This document shows positions 14,381-23,952 of a stretch of DNA of 46,839 bases, one piece after another. The translations under genes and the position numbers were made by a program. The stretch is from positions 1 through 46,839 of the IMG/VR virus record IMGVR_UViG_3300048818_000120, one strand, 5' to 3'. Within the stretch, counting starts at the first letter, position 1. Every line of letters starts with the position of its first letter. The notes below the pieces were generated by a model that had not been told where the DNA came from, did not search any database, and worked only from the letters and a program-made list of their open reading frames with translations. Source of the stretch: a virus.

Positions 14381-14574
14381 AGTCGTAATTGCTTGAAGCG
14401 CAAGGCAAGAGGACAACCGAACTCCTTAAACGGTAGCCGAACGCAGAAGGCGCAATAGGAAAGTATCACCATGATGTTTGCATAGACTCGCTGGAGGGAA
14501 CGGACACCCTTAAACCGGAGCGATGACTGGCGGCGGAATGGCGACAGCAACTCATTTCATTTGAGGTGTGTCCC
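14381..14574 (+). promoter_or_regulatory. Structured 194-nt leader of the capsid gene
   Basis: No gene fits. A hairpin with CGCT (14489-14492) and AGCG (14519-14522) encloses an inner AGGG/CCCT stem, and smaller hairpins lie upstream. GAGG (14563-14566) is the Shine-Dalgarno for the capsid ATG at 14575. It is the longest untranslated stretch inside the structural operon, so a regulatory, processing or promoter role is plausible. Confidence 0.45.
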
Positions 14575-15840
14575 ATGCCCCCAGGCAATAATGCAAACAC
14601 AATCGCCTCCCAAAGAGAGTATCTGCGGGATAAGCTCGAAGAAACCTTTCTACTCTCCAGCAAGCTCTGGAGCCGCATTCAAACCCGCACGGACATCAAA
14701 CCCGTTTCCTCGCGCCCGGCGCGCATCCCCTTCACTCCGATCCCAACAGCAGCTTTCGGACAGTTCAACCCAAACGGTGGTCCTCTCGGCGTCGGCGATG
14801 CCCCGCAGGAAGTCTATGGGCAGCTTTCGTGCGTCTACTTCCGCCAAGGCGGCGCTTACACGGCGCAGTCTGAATGGGCGACCGAAGGCGATTCCCGTTC
14901 GATCAAGGATTACGTCGCATACACCGAAGAGACCGTTACCCGAACCCTCGCGGGCTTCATGGACGCGATGATTTGCACTGGAGACGGCGCAGGCACCCTC
15001 GATACCATCGTGACCGTGGGCGCAAACTACCTGGTGGTCAACAATGCCAACTACTTCCAGTCCGGCCAGCCAATCGACCTCTATTCGGCTTACACTGGCG
15101 CGGCTGGGTTCCTCGGCACCGTCACGATTCAGACGGTGGACACGACCAACACAACTCTCTGGCTGACCGGAGCGGTTCCCGTCGGAGTCGTCGCAGGAAA
15201 CTTTATCCTGGTCAACGGCTCGGCTGGAGTTGCCAATTCGAGCCTTTTCGGGCGCAACTATTATCAGGTTTCCGGCAACACGGGAAACTTTATGAACATT
15301 CTGCGCTCGACCTACCCGGATCAGTTCTCCGCGCGAAGCATCGCCGCCAACGGCGCTCTGGTTCCCGCAACTGTGCGCGCGATGCTGGCGCAGATCATTC
15401 TCGCCAAAGGCACGGAAGCGGCGGAGGAGAACGATCTGATTGTCCATCTCAACGTGGATATGGATGCCGCATGGGAAAACAATGCCCTCCTGGTGCAGCG
15501 CGAAGACATCGGCTCCGGGCGGCGCCGCAATTCGACGGACGTACTGCCCAAGGAAACTTCCGAGACCCTGGCCGGATACGAGAAGATCGTCAACCCCCGC
15601 GCCATCCCTGGCCTGATCGACTTCTTCCCGCTCAAGCAGTGGGGGCGGTTGGAAGCCAAGGCCCTCGACATGTACGAGGTTGATGGCAATACAACCTTCT
15701 GGCAGAACGCCTCGGATGGCTCGGTTGCGACCACCAACATGTTCTGGATGGTCCTCGGTGTCCAGATTGGCTCGTGGATGCCCCGGCTGAATGCGTTCAT
15801 TTCAAACGTCACCGTGCCCAAGGGCTTTTTCGGACACTAA
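14575..15840 (+). CDS. Major capsid protein
   Basis: 421 residues from the ATG at 14575, preferred over the GTG at 14566 because GAGG ends 8 nt upstream. It follows the scaffold, as in most tailed phages. It contains RDKLEETFLLSSKLWSRIQT at the start, FRQGGAYTAQSEWATEGDSR, a central insertion rich in Val/Gly/Thr and an MCP-like end (MLGVQIGSW-type segment followed by VPKGFFGH). The HK97 fold is inferred from context. About 400 copies per virion are usual for this type. Confidence 0.85.
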   Translation: MPPGNNANTIASQREYLRDKLEETFLLSSKLWSRIQTRTDIKPVSSRPARIPFTPIPTAAFGQFNPNGGPLGVGDAPQEVYGQLSCVYFRQGGAYTAQSEWATEGDSRSIKDYVAYTEETVTRTLAGFMDAMICTGDGAGTLDTIVTVGANYLVVNNANYFQSGQPIDLYSAYTGAAGFLGTVTIQTVDTTNTTLWLTGAVPVGVVAGNFILVNGSAGVANSSLFGRNYYQVSGNTGNFMNILRSTYPDQFSARSIAANGALVPATVRAMLAQIILAKGTEAAEENDLIVHLNVDMDAAWENNALLVQREDIGSGRRRNSTDVLPKETSETLAGYEKIVNPRAIPGLIDFFPLKQWGRLEAKALDMYEVDGNTTFWQNASDGSVATTNMFWMVLGVQIGSWMPRLNAFISNVTVPKGFFGH

Positions 15841-15843
15841 ACC

Positions 15844-16464
15844 ATGATCGAAACGGTAGATAATTTCACCACACTGCGTCATTGGCCTACCCCAATGGCG
15901 CGGTTTGGGCTTAATCCGAAAGGCGATCCTGTCTGGCGCATTGTCTTCACGGACGATGTCAAGCGGCTGATTGGCGGGCGCTGGCCTGATGGCAAAGAGG
16001 AATACCGGCTGGCAAAGGTCTATACCGGCAAGGGCGCAAAGGGCAAGTGGGTTCTGGAATCGTGGATTTCGGCATTCGAGCACACCGGCTGCACTGCCGA
16101 GGAGTACCGGATCAGGTTCCAGGCTCAAGGCTGCGTGACCACCATCCAGAATGAGCCCTATCCCTACGAAGGAACTTACGTCCAGCGGCACATCTTCGCC
16201 AAAGAGCCTGCCAACGTGGAGCAGTTGATTGCCAAGTGGCACAGCGAGCGAGATATTGGCTGGGCGGAAAGACGGCGCTTGACGCAGGAAGTTCTCGACT
16301 ACCAGCAGCGGAAAACCACGGAAAATGAGCGGTATCGCCTGCGAGATGCCCAACCAGACCCCTGCGGGATTATGATGTTGGGTAAGCAGAAAGCGTACAA
16401 GGTGGGCGAAGCGGCAAAGTACAACCTGCCCGGACAGGGTTTTGGGCAGATGCAAGGAGCGTAA
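15844..16464 (+). CDS. Hypothetical virion-region protein
   Basis: 206 residues starting MIETVDNFTTLRHWPTPMAR. It has a Trp-rich N-terminal half (WRIVFTDDVKRLIGGRWPDG) and a helical basic second half. It lies directly between the capsid gene and a zinc-finger protein, 3 nt after the capsid stop. No family is recognised; a head-completion role is possible from position only. Confidence 0.78.
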   Translation: MIETVDNFTTLRHWPTPMARFGLNPKGDPVWRIVFTDDVKRLIGGRWPDGKEEYRLAKVYTGKGAKGKWVLESWISAFEHTGCTAEEYRIRFQAQGCVTTIQNEPYPYEGTYVQRHIFAKEPANVEQLIAKWHSERDIGWAERRRLTQEVLDYQQRKTTENERYRLRDAQPDPCGIMMLGKQKAYKVGEAAKYNLPGQGFGQMQGA

Positions 16465-17310
16465 ATGGCAAGGACAAAGATTTGGCCTGACGGCAAAGCG
16501 GCGCTGGAATATGTGGCGAAGCATACCGGCAGAGAGCGGCGCGTGCCTCCGGTGAATGAGTCGATTCAGGATATTACCCGCAAGACGGTGCATGTCTTCA
16601 ACGTCGGGCCGTGGGGATTCCGTGAGAATGGCGGCTCCTTCGGCTACAAGTTCGTTCCAGCTTGCGAAGTCGGCGCCCCGATGGAGTGGGAGCGCCTGAA
16701 AGCCACTCCAGCCGCACCTGGAGTATACGTTCCCGACCACTGGGAACAGGGCGAGCGCCATGTCACCGATCCGCGCACGGAGTATGCCGCTTGTATACCG
16801 CTTCCCGGCCTGATGATGGAACCGATGCCCAACACGCAGGAAGACTGCATTTGGAACATGCAGGATACCGGCGAGTATTTCGCCGACGAAGTTCTGCTCA
16901 AGATCGGAATTGGCCACAGCAAGCAAAACTCGAATGTGCGCCTGGGCGTATTCCGCGCCGCTGGCAAGTTTCCGACGGAAGCGGAACTGGCTGAGGCCCG
17001 CGCCGAGCTTACCGCGTACATGACCGAAGCGGTCCTCGACGCCGACCGCGCCTGGGCCGCTGGACCCGTGAAGGCCGAGCAGGTCATCCGGCCTGAAATT
17101 CATCACGTTTGCGCTCAGTGGCTGAACCTGACCGACCGCGATTGGCTCCGTGGGACGAAGCCCCAGGGCCGTGTGCAGTGCAAGATGTGCGGCCTGATGG
17201 TCGAAGAGGGCATCGCCACCTGCGCCAATGGGCATATCGTCAACGCCGCTGCTTACAAGGAAGCCGTGGCGCAGCAGGAAGCTATCAAGAAGTCGCTGGC
17301 GGTGACGTAA
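16465..17310 (+). CDS. Hypothetical virion-region protein with C-terminal zinc ribbon
   Basis: 281 residues beginning MARTKIWPDGKAALEYVAKH, directly abutting the previous stop. The middle contains LPGLMMEPMPNTQED. Near residues 238-255 VQCKMCGLMVEEGIATCANG gives C-x2-C ... C, a rubredoxin-like knuckle, followed by a helix. Its TAA overlaps the next ATG (TAATG). It may pair with the preceding protein as a head component. Confidence 0.78.
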   Translation: MARTKIWPDGKAALEYVAKHTGRERRVPPVNESIQDITRKTVHVFNVGPWGFRENGGSFGYKFVPACEVGAPMEWERLKATPAAPGVYVPDHWEQGERHVTDPRTEYAACIPLPGLMMEPMPNTQEDCIWNMQDTGEYFADEVLLKIGIGHSKQNSNVRLGVFRAAGKFPTEAELAEARAELTAYMTEAVLDADRAWAAGPVKAEQVIRPEIHHVCAQWLNLTDRDWLRGTKPQGRVQCKMCGLMVEEGIATCANGHIVNAAAYKEAVAQQEAIKKSLAVT

Positions 17311-18101
17311 TGCCCCTGCCGCCAGCCAGTACAGCGCCGTATGACACCCTCGACACGGTGCTCAATACGGCGCGCGTGCGGCTGAATGATGCAATCCAGC
17401 AACTTTCTGGAGACATTCTCAAGGACACCCAGCCCTTTACTCAGCAAATGGCGAATTCCGCCTGGCTGCGGCTCCAGCAGTTCCTTGCGAATCTCGGCTT
17501 TGCGCGTCTGATCGACGAGTATGTGATAACAGCGTTGCCGATCTGTGCAAGTTCGGACCCGGCTTCGCAGTGCTGGATTGACTGGACAGGATTCTACGAC
17601 GGGACGCAGGTTTGGACCGGCTACGCGCTACCGCAAAGACTCTCGTTCCCGCTTAAAATATGGGACCGTGTTTCTGGATATAACGCGGGATGGGGAGAAC
17701 CGATCCGCAATATCATGGACGGCCTTCCGGCTACCTTCAAATATCCGCGAAACTGGATTTTTGAGTGGAGAAGTGACAGGATTTACCTGCCCGGAACCAC
17801 GCTCCCTATCGATCTGCGCGTCAGATTTGCTCAATTCTTCCCATCCTTCCAGACGCAGGGAGCTACCCAGTGGTATCAGCAGCCGGTGCCGATTGTGGGT
17901 TGCCTTGACTCGCTGGCGGATTATATTTGCGTGGAAGCGACGGATGGCCGGGACGATGTGGATTCTCAAACATTCAAAAGCAGGGCCGAAGCCGAAGCAA
18001 AACTGATTTTCAACCGCGATGTCCGGCTCAAGAACCGTTCCAACGTCCGCAGGCAACCTAGGAGCGGGGGGCGTGGAAAAAGCTACGGTATGGATTGGTG
18101 A
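17310..18101 (+). CDS. Probable head-tail connector protein
   Basis: 263 residues from the ATG at 17310 (TAATG overlap). A helical start (LDTVLNTARVRLNDAIQQLS) precedes a region rich in Trp and Pro (WIDWTGFYDGTQVWTGYALP) and a basic C-terminus. In podoviruses an adaptor of this size commonly follows the capsid module and binds the portal. The assignment rests on size, order and composition. Confidence 0.6.
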   Translation: MPLPPASTAPYDTLDTVLNTARVRLNDAIQQLSGDILKDTQPFTQQMANSAWLRLQQFLANLGFARLIDEYVITALPICASSDPASQCWIDWTGFYDGTQVWTGYALPQRLSFPLKIWDRVSGYNAGWGEPIRNIMDGLPATFKYPRNWIFEWRSDRIYLPGTTLPIDLRVRFAQFFPSFQTQGATQWYQQPVPIVGCLDSLADYICVEATDGRDDVDSQTFKSRAEAEAKLIFNRDVRLKNRSNVRRQPRSGGRGKSYGMDW

Positions 18102-18122
18102 TACGATAGTTCAGGAGGAATT

Positions 18123-18497
18123 ATGGCAGCGACAATTACCCCGATCACGGCACCGCAGAATCCCGATGTAACCGCCCGCGAAGTCATTACGGACGGGACG
18201 ATTGTGCTGACCGCCAACTATGGCGGCGCTGCTACCCACGGCGACACGCTGAATCTCCAGCAGTTGCAGGATTTGGCGAAGTCCTCGCAGTTGCCGACGC
18301 AGGTTGAGATTTGGGAAGCCCCTCCGGCTGGAACTACACCAACCGGGTATGTGTTCACGTTCTGCCCTGGCACCACGCAGATCAACGGCGTCCTGAATAT
18401 CACAAACAATCTGACCGAGTACACGCAGGCTTCCGGTTACTCCACCGTTCTTTTGGCTGCGATCATCCGCATCCGCGCCTATTTTCCCGCGTACTAG
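18123..18497 (+). CDS. Hypothetical beta-rich virion protein
   Basis: 124 residues (MAATITPITAPQNPDVTARE), AGGAGG upstream. Thr/Ala/Val-rich strands alternate with short loops, with no charged helix. It may be a small decoration or tail component, judged only by position and composition. Confidence 0.72.
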   Translation: MAATITPITAPQNPDVTAREVITDGTIVLTANYGGAATHGDTLNLQQLQDLAKSSQLPTQVEIWEAPPAGTTPTGYVFTFCPGTTQINGVLNITNNLTEYTQASGYSTVLLAAIIRIRAYFPAY

Positions 18498-18505
18498 GGG
18501 GCTAG

Positions 18506-21500
18506 ATGCCCGGATTCCAGACCAAAGGCGCGATTGAAGTCAGTCTTGAGACGTTCGGCGGCAGGGTCACGGAGATGGCTGCCGTCGATGTCCCTGATGG
18601 CGTATCTCCAGACGAGCAGGACAATACCTACGTCCCCGGCGCTGTGCTGACTCGCCCCAATCTCTCGCGCGTCCTTGCGGGTGCTCCTGCCAATACAACC
18701 GTCACATATCAAAAATCGTATGTTCTGCCCACCGGTGCGATCAGGAACTTGTATCTATTCTCGAATGGAGAGTTGATGTGGGAAGACCCGATCGGTGCGC
18801 CGGGAGTCCTCAACCTGCTCTTCACAGGACCGGCGGGATCGTATGCCAAGTCCGCAACGATGTTTGGGCGGGAGTTCATCGCAATCAACGATACCCTCCA
18901 CGGGGCCACAGTGCCGCTCCAGTGGGACGGGACGTATCTGGATAGGGTAACGCAGGACGGACCCTCCGCAGCGCCTACAGTCGTATCCCTAGCGCCAACA
19001 TCAGCCCAAATGGCGGCTTCCGGCAATACCCTGGACCGCAATGCTAACACTGTCACGGCGAATCTCGCAGGCCCGGTCAACCCGCCGTTGCAGGTAGGCT
19101 ACCAGGTCCAGATTTCCAATGTGCCGGACTCGAATGCAACGACAGTTAATCAGACGATTCAATCGCCAAGTCCATCGGGGCAGTCGTCGCCGGGAGGGAG
19201 TTGGTCCTACGTTGGAACTCAGTGGCGCTCCAATTTCAACCCCGGAACGTCGCCGCTTTCTGATTTTGTAGTGAGCGGATTGAATTTTTCCATTCCCGGA
19301 AGCGCGACGATCCTTGGGGCGGCAGTGCAGTTTAGCGTAAATTCTCAGTCGGCCACAACGGGAACCATAGCACAGGTGGCCCTTTGGAACGGCTCTGGAC
19401 AGGTTGGAACTGCAAAATCTCCGGGTACGAACATCACCACGACGATTACGCAGAATTCCTACGGCGGTGCGGCTGACCTCTGGGGCGCAGCACTTACCCC
19501 AACTGTCGTCAATAACCCCACTTTTGGGTTTGCTGTTTCGGTCGCCGCGGATTCCGTCCGCGATTTCCTCAATGGCCCGTACCAGTTGACGGTCTACTAT
19601 ACTCTGTCCGGGTCCGGCACCGTCGCTATTATTTCATCGATTGTGATCGACAACGAAACCGCTCCCGGCTTGGCTTTGGTGACAACGACTCAGCCTCATG
19701 GACTGGCGCCGGAGGAATATGTGTCGATTGTCGGGGTTGAGCCGGCGGCTGTGGGCGGGGGACTGTCGGCGGCGCAGTGGTCTTCAGGGAAAACTACGCT
19801 CACAACGGTAATAAATCACAATCTTACCCCTGGGGCTGTTGTACAGGTGGCGGCCGCGACTACCGCGACAGGCAGCACGACCTTTAGTTTTAATGGAACA
19901 TTCACGGTTCAAGAGGTTCCCAGCCCGAATCAGATTGCATACTTCCAAACCCCCATCACGGCAACGGACCCGGACGTAATCAACGCCACGGCAACTACAG
20001 GAACGGTCTCGATTTCATGGCCGCTTCCAGACACCCCGACGCCCACTTATTTTCAGGTAGAATCGGCTCCGAGTCCGACGAAGTTTTACGTTCCCATCAC
20101 ATTCTCGGATGGGACTTGGACAACGGGGACGGTGGGGTTTATCTGGGAAGGAACTTTCTACGTTACCGCAGTCATCTCTCCGACCCAGTTCCAATATCAG
20201 CAGTACGGGCCGAACGGGTCCACGACGGCTGTAGGAACGGTCACTCCTTTCGGGCAGGCGGCTCCGGGTTTTCACTTGATGCGGGTGAACTTTCAGACGC
20301 GGCAAGGCGCGGTGCTGAAACCGAGTCCCTACGTGAAGTTCATCGCCAACGGTGGCCAGTACCTCCAAGTCTCGAATATCCCCATCGGCCCCAGCAACAT
20401 CGTGGCTCGCATTCTGGAGTTCACCGGCGCGGATGGAGCCTACTTCTTCTATCTGCCTATCCCCGCTCAGGTAAATGGGCAAGTTGTCTCGACGGCCACG
20501 CAGATCAATGACAATGTCACAACCTCGGTCCTTCTCGACTTCTCGGACAATTCTCTCTTTGGCGGGATTGCGACCTCGATTCCAGGCAACGATCTTCGCT
20601 TGCAGATTGTGCTTGACGGGGCTTTGGGATTTGGCCAGTACGCGACCCGGCTCATCACTTACGGCCAACGGAACAAGATTCAGAACCTACTTAACCTGGG
20701 GTTCGGCGGCGGGACGTATGTGAATAACAATTTCCCATCGCAACTATTTCCGCTGGGCTGGACAGTGGGTCTGGTATCTCCGACCGGAACAGTGGTGCAG
20801 GAACCCGTGGGAATGGCTTGGGCGGTGACGCTAGGAACGTCAGCTTCGACCTACGGACAACTGTCTCAATCGGCCTATCTGGATGCGTATGGAAATCCGA
20901 TCTTTACGGGGAACTTGGCTTACTCGATCCGATTCCAGGCCAAGACGAATGGTGATGCCACATTCGTCAGTCCCACCGTCATTTTCGAGCTATCCAGTGC
21001 CTCTACGGGCTTTGTCTCTTCGTTGATTGTGCCGATCAACAATTCCACCAGCAATCAGTGGTATCAGGGAAATTTCAGCCTCACGCTGCCGGTAAACATT
21101 CCCTCTGACTTGATTTTTCAGTTCTGGATGGGGGGGGAGTCGAGTTCCGGCGCAGGTGTCGTAACGATTACCGAACTGTGCCCGTTCCCGACCCAAACAC
21201 CCTACCTTGATGGCGTTCTCTTCGGCTCCTACGGCAACAATGCGGAGGGAATCGACGGGCTAACAGGCAAGTTCGGGCCGGTCACAGACACCCGCAAGGT
21301 GATGGACTTCGGCGTGATGCGCGAGACGTTCTACATGCTCACCCAGGAACCGAGCGGCAGGCTGCATGAAACGACCGACAACGGCACGACAGAGCCTTCA
21401 GGATGGGTCGTAAACGAGGTAGGGGCGAACTGTGGAGCATTATCGGCATTCTCGCTTACCAAGTCACAGGCGGACGACACAGCGGCGTCTGGCGGCGAGG

Positions 21501-22348
21501 AATGGATGGCCTGGGCGAGCCTTTCAGGCGCAAGGATCTTCGGCGGGGCTTACCCGGACAAGATTTCTCAGGAGATTCAGCCGGACTGGGAGAACATCAA
21601 CCCAGCGGCTGCGCTGACCGTCTGGTGTGTGAACGATCCAGTGGAAAGGGCGCTCTACTTTGGCGTACCGTTAGGAGCGGCAACCGCGCCGTCCAATATC
21701 CTCTTTATGGGCTATCGGCAACTCGATTCAGCCCAGGCTATCGCATCCTCAGCCCCCTACCGCGTTTCCTACAGCGGGAAACTGATCGCCACAGACAATT
21801 GCCGCAAGTGGTCGCTGTGGAATATGAGCATGAACGGGGCGGCGCTGATGTACCGCGAACTTGGCACGCTCTCGCTGGTGCTCGGAGCAGGAAACGGAGT
21901 CACACCGGGAGTGGGCGGATTCGGGAATGTTTACACGCTCGACCCGCTCAAGTACACCGATGACGACTACGGGCTGGTTTCGAGCTACTACTTTACCTAT
22001 GGCTTCGTAAACCGCGGCGAGGAGCAGCAGTTGCAGGTCGGAAGCCATCAAAAGGGATTCTTTGGAGTTCTGGCGACCGTGACTTGGCCGGCGGGAACAA
22101 TGCTGGTGCAGGTTGCTCCAAACAACCCGGCAAACATCTGGCCGCTCTCCTGCGAGCGCACAGTGAGCCAGCCGAATATCGACTTGCAATGGGGATACGG
22201 CGGCATGATTATTGCGCGGGGCAGCCGTTTCTTCCTGAAATTCTCCTCTGTTCCGCTAGAAGGGCAGACTGACAACGCCTACAAGTTGGAGATGGTCACT
22301 GTGGCGCTGATTCCGACTCGGCTTAAAACGCGCGGGGCCAGCCAATGA
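18506..22348 (+). CDS. Large tail protein, possible hub or nozzle
   Basis: 1280 residues, the largest gene here. It begins MPGFQTKGAIEVSLETFGGR; residues 30-160 carry repeated aromatic strands (VTYQKSYVLPTGAIRNLYLF) like the propeller-type tail hubs of podoviruses. The middle (about 200-650) has Ig-like Thr/Gly-rich domains and the end returns to hub-like segments (GFVNRGEEQQLQVGSHQKGF). A run of eight G at 21130-21137 lies in the coding sequence. The function is inferred from size, order and domain style. Confidence 0.72.
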   Translation: MPGFQTKGAIEVSLETFGGRVTEMAAVDVPDGVSPDEQDNTYVPGAVLTRPNLSRVLAGAPANTTVTYQKSYVLPTGAIRNLYLFSNGELMWEDPIGAPGVLNLLFTGPAGSYAKSATMFGREFIAINDTLHGATVPLQWDGTYLDRVTQDGPSAAPTVVSLAPTSAQMAASGNTLDRNANTVTANLAGPVNPPLQVGYQVQISNVPDSNATTVNQTIQSPSPSGQSSPGGSWSYVGTQWRSNFNPGTSPLSDFVVSGLNFSIPGSATILGAAVQFSVNSQSATTGTIAQVALWNGSGQVGTAKSPGTNITTTITQNSYGGAADLWGAALTPTVVNNPTFGFAVSVAADSVRDFLNGPYQLTVYYTLSGSGTVAIISSIVIDNETAPGLALVTTTQPHGLAPEEYVSIVGVEPAAVGGGLSAAQWSSGKTTLTTVINHNLTPGAVVQVAAATTATGSTTFSFNGTFTVQEVPSPNQIAYFQTPITATDPDVINATATTGTVSISWPLPDTPTPTYFQVESAPSPTKFYVPITFSDGTWTTGTVGFIWEGTFYVTAVISPTQFQYQQYGPNGSTTAVGTVTPFGQAAPGFHLMRVNFQTRQGAVLKPSPYVKFIANGGQYLQVSNIPIGPSNIVARILEFTGADGAYFFYLPIPAQVNGQVVSTATQINDNVTTSVLLDFSDNSLFGGIATSIPGNDLRLQIVLDGALGFGQYATRLITYGQRNKIQNLLNLGFGGGTYVNNNFPSQLFPLGWTVGLVSPTGTVVQEPVGMAWAVTLGTSASTYGQLSQSAYLDAYGNPIFTGNLAYSIRFQAKTNGDATFVSPTVIFELSSASTGFVSSLIVPINNSTSNQWYQGNFSLTLPVNIPSDLIFQFWMGGESSSGAGVVTITELCPFPTQTPYLDGVLFGSYGNNAEGIDGLTGKFGPVTDTRKVMDFGVMRETFYMLTQEPSGRLHETTDNGTTEPSGWVVNEVGANCGALSAFSLTKSQADDTAASGGEEWMAWASLSGARIFGGAYPDKISQEIQPDWENINPAAALTVWCVNDPVERALYFGVPLGAATAPSNILFMGYRQLDSAQAIASSAPYRVSYSGKLIATDNCRKWSLWNMSMNGAALMYRELGTLSLVLGAGNGVTPGVGGFGNVYTLDPLKYTDDDYGLVSSYYFTYGFVNRGEEQQLQVGSHQKGFFGVLATVTWPAGTMLVQVAPNNPANIWPLSCERTVSQPNIDLQWGYGGMIIARGSRFFLKFSSVPLEGQTDNAYKLEMVTVALIPTRLKTRGASQ

Positions 22349-22920
22349 CATTGAATATCAAGCATCTCGCTTATATCCGTTCCGCGCAGGAGTGGACGCC
22401 TGAACTCGCAGGGCGCATGTACGAAGCACTCCAGAGCATCGCCACGGCGCACAACAACGTGGAAACTCAGACCAACGGCAATGCCACGGGGGAACCCCAA
22501 CCGCCAGCCGCTCCGCTTGGAATCCAGGTCACGGCTCGTGACGGCTACATGCATGTCGCGCTGAATGACCAGGGGCCGCTCTACCGGGGAGTTCAGTACT
22601 GGGTTGCCCACGCCGACAATCCCAACTTTACCAACGCGGTCCACACCCAGGCATCTGGAACGGAACTCAGGAACCACACGGAATTCATCGGGAATCAGAC
22701 CCGTTATGTGCAGGCGTACAAGTCCTATCCGTGGAGCGGGCCGACGCCGCCGGTGATCCATGGCGGGGCGATACCGATTGCGGTCCAAGGCGGGGGTTCA
22801 AGTCCTGGCCCGTTGTACCTGCCGTCGCAGGGCACGGGCACGAGTATGGCTGGGCAGCCTCCATCCGGGCCTGGCGCCGTACCATTTAGAAGCTCGACGG
22901 GCCAGCCGCCCACAAGATGA
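22345..22920 (+). CDS. FN3-like tail protein
   Basis: 191 residues, overlapping the previous gene as ATGA. A helical start (WTPELAGRMYEALQSIATAH) is followed by a fibronectin type III-like domain (residues 52-145: PLGIQVTARDGYMHVALND, YVQAYKSYPWSGPTPPV) and a Gly/Pro/Ser-rich tail. It is probably a virion protein that works with the large tail protein. Its stop overlaps the GNAT-like gene as ATGA. Confidence 0.78.
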   Translation: MTLNIKHLAYIRSAQEWTPELAGRMYEALQSIATAHNNVETQTNGNATGEPQPPAAPLGIQVTARDGYMHVALNDQGPLYRGVQYWVAHADNPNFTNAVHTQASGTELRNHTEFIGNQTRYVQAYKSYPWSGPTPPVIHGGAIPIAVQGGGSSPGPLYLPSQGTGTSMAGQPPSGPGAVPFRSSTGQPPTR

Positions 22921-23288
22921 TCCGCGAGCGGCAAGACTCGGATGCGGCGGAGTTGCAACAGTTGTACACTGGGAATGTCCCGAAGTTGGCTTACGAGTTG
23001 GTTTTAGTCGAGGATGGCCGGATTGTAGGGCATGGCGGCTTCAGAATGGTGCCGGAAGCGGTTTTGATGCTGGCAAAGGGCCATCCGGCGGCAAGAATGC
23101 ACCGGCTGAGGCTGTTTCAGGACGTGCTGTTGCAGTTTATGAACGACACGGGCTACAAGAGAATTTTCGCTCTTGTCGCACCGAAGATTGAACGGGGCTT
23201 CCTACGGAGGCTAAAGTCTTTGGGATGGAAAGAAGGCTATCAGTCGGCTATCTTTCTAGCGGAGGGTGAGCGTGAGGATTCACACTAG
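22917..23288 (+). CDS. GNAT-like acetyltransferase-fold protein
   Basis: 123 residues beginning MIRERQDSDAAELQQLYTGN. ELVLVEDGRIVGHGGFRM matches the beta2-beta4 strands of the GNAT fold, and a late FLRRLKSLGWKEGYQSAIFL fits the C-terminal helix and strand. The acetyl-CoA loop (Q/RxxGxG/A) is not clear, so catalysis is uncertain. It sits in the tail operon by ATGA overlap. Similar small GNAT-like genes occur in podovirus tail modules with unknown role. Confidence 0.68.
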   Translation: MIRERQDSDAAELQQLYTGNVPKLAYELVLVEDGRIVGHGGFRMVPEAVLMLAKGHPAARMHRLRLFQDVLLQFMNDTGYKRIFALVAPKIERGFLRRLKSLGWKEGYQSAIFLAEGEREDSH

Positions 23289-23952
23289 AACGGTTCTGGA
23301 CATTGAAACCGGACGCGTGCTCGAAGACAAAGCCTACGAATACTCTGGACCGGTGGAATTATGCAATATCGGGACCGGAGCCAAAAAGCAAGACTTCGCC
23401 AATTCAGCCGCAGGCCAGCAACTCTCCGCCACCGGAGCAAACAACGCCTCATCCCTTTACGGAACCCTGAATCCAGCCCTCACTACGATGGCCGTCAATC
23501 CCCAGGGCATCAACCCGGCGGATATGGCGAAAATTCAGACTTCCAACATGCAGACGGCTGGAGGAGCCAATTCCGGGGCTGTTGGGCAAGGCTCACTGCT
23601 GGCGGCGCGCACGAAGAACGCGGGTACGGCGGATGCGGCGATTGCGAAGAGCGGAGAAGCGGCAAGTCAGAATCTCTCCAAGGCGAATCTGGGCGCACAG
23701 GTCGAGAATCAGCAGGTCAAGCAGCAACAGCAGAACACCGGCCTCAAGGGGCTCGGTTCCCTCTACGGAACCAACGAATCGACGGCGCTAGGTGGGTTGA
23801 AAGAATCGAACGACGCGCTCAAGAATGAGCAATCGTCTCCTCAATCCTTCTGGCAGAAGTATTTACAGGGGTTGAGCGCCAGTGGAATGAACACCATAAT
23901 CAACGGCGCTAGCCAAGGTGTTGGTGGTCCAGCTTTCGCGGGGGGTGGATAG
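23272..23952 (+). CDS. Internal virion (ejection) protein-like
   Basis: 226 residues from the GTG at 23272, which has GGAGG 6 nt upstream; a GTG at 23266 would abut it. The start MRIHTRTVLDIETGRVLEDK resembles an N-terminus seen in podovirus internal proteins. The rest is Ala/Gly/Gln/Asn-rich (QVKQQQQNTGLKGLGSLYGT) and low in hydrophobics. A role in the pre-ejectosome is inferred from order and composition. Confidence 0.68.
   Translation: MRIHTRTVLDIETGRVLEDKAYEYSGPVELCNIGTGAKKQDFANSAAGQQLSATGANNASSLYGTLNPALTTMAVNPQGINPADMAKIQTSNMQTAGGANSGAVGQGSLLAARTKNAGTADAAIAKSGEAASQNLSKANLGAQVENQQVKQQQQNTGLKGLGSLYGTNESTALGGLKESNDALKNEQSSPQSFWQKYLQGLSASGMNTIINGASQGVGGPAFAGGG

Noticed and set aside
15802-17235. 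477-residue minus-strand frame
   Set aside because: Antisense to the capsid-region genes, which have Shine-Dalgarno starts and tight junctions; no protein features of its own.
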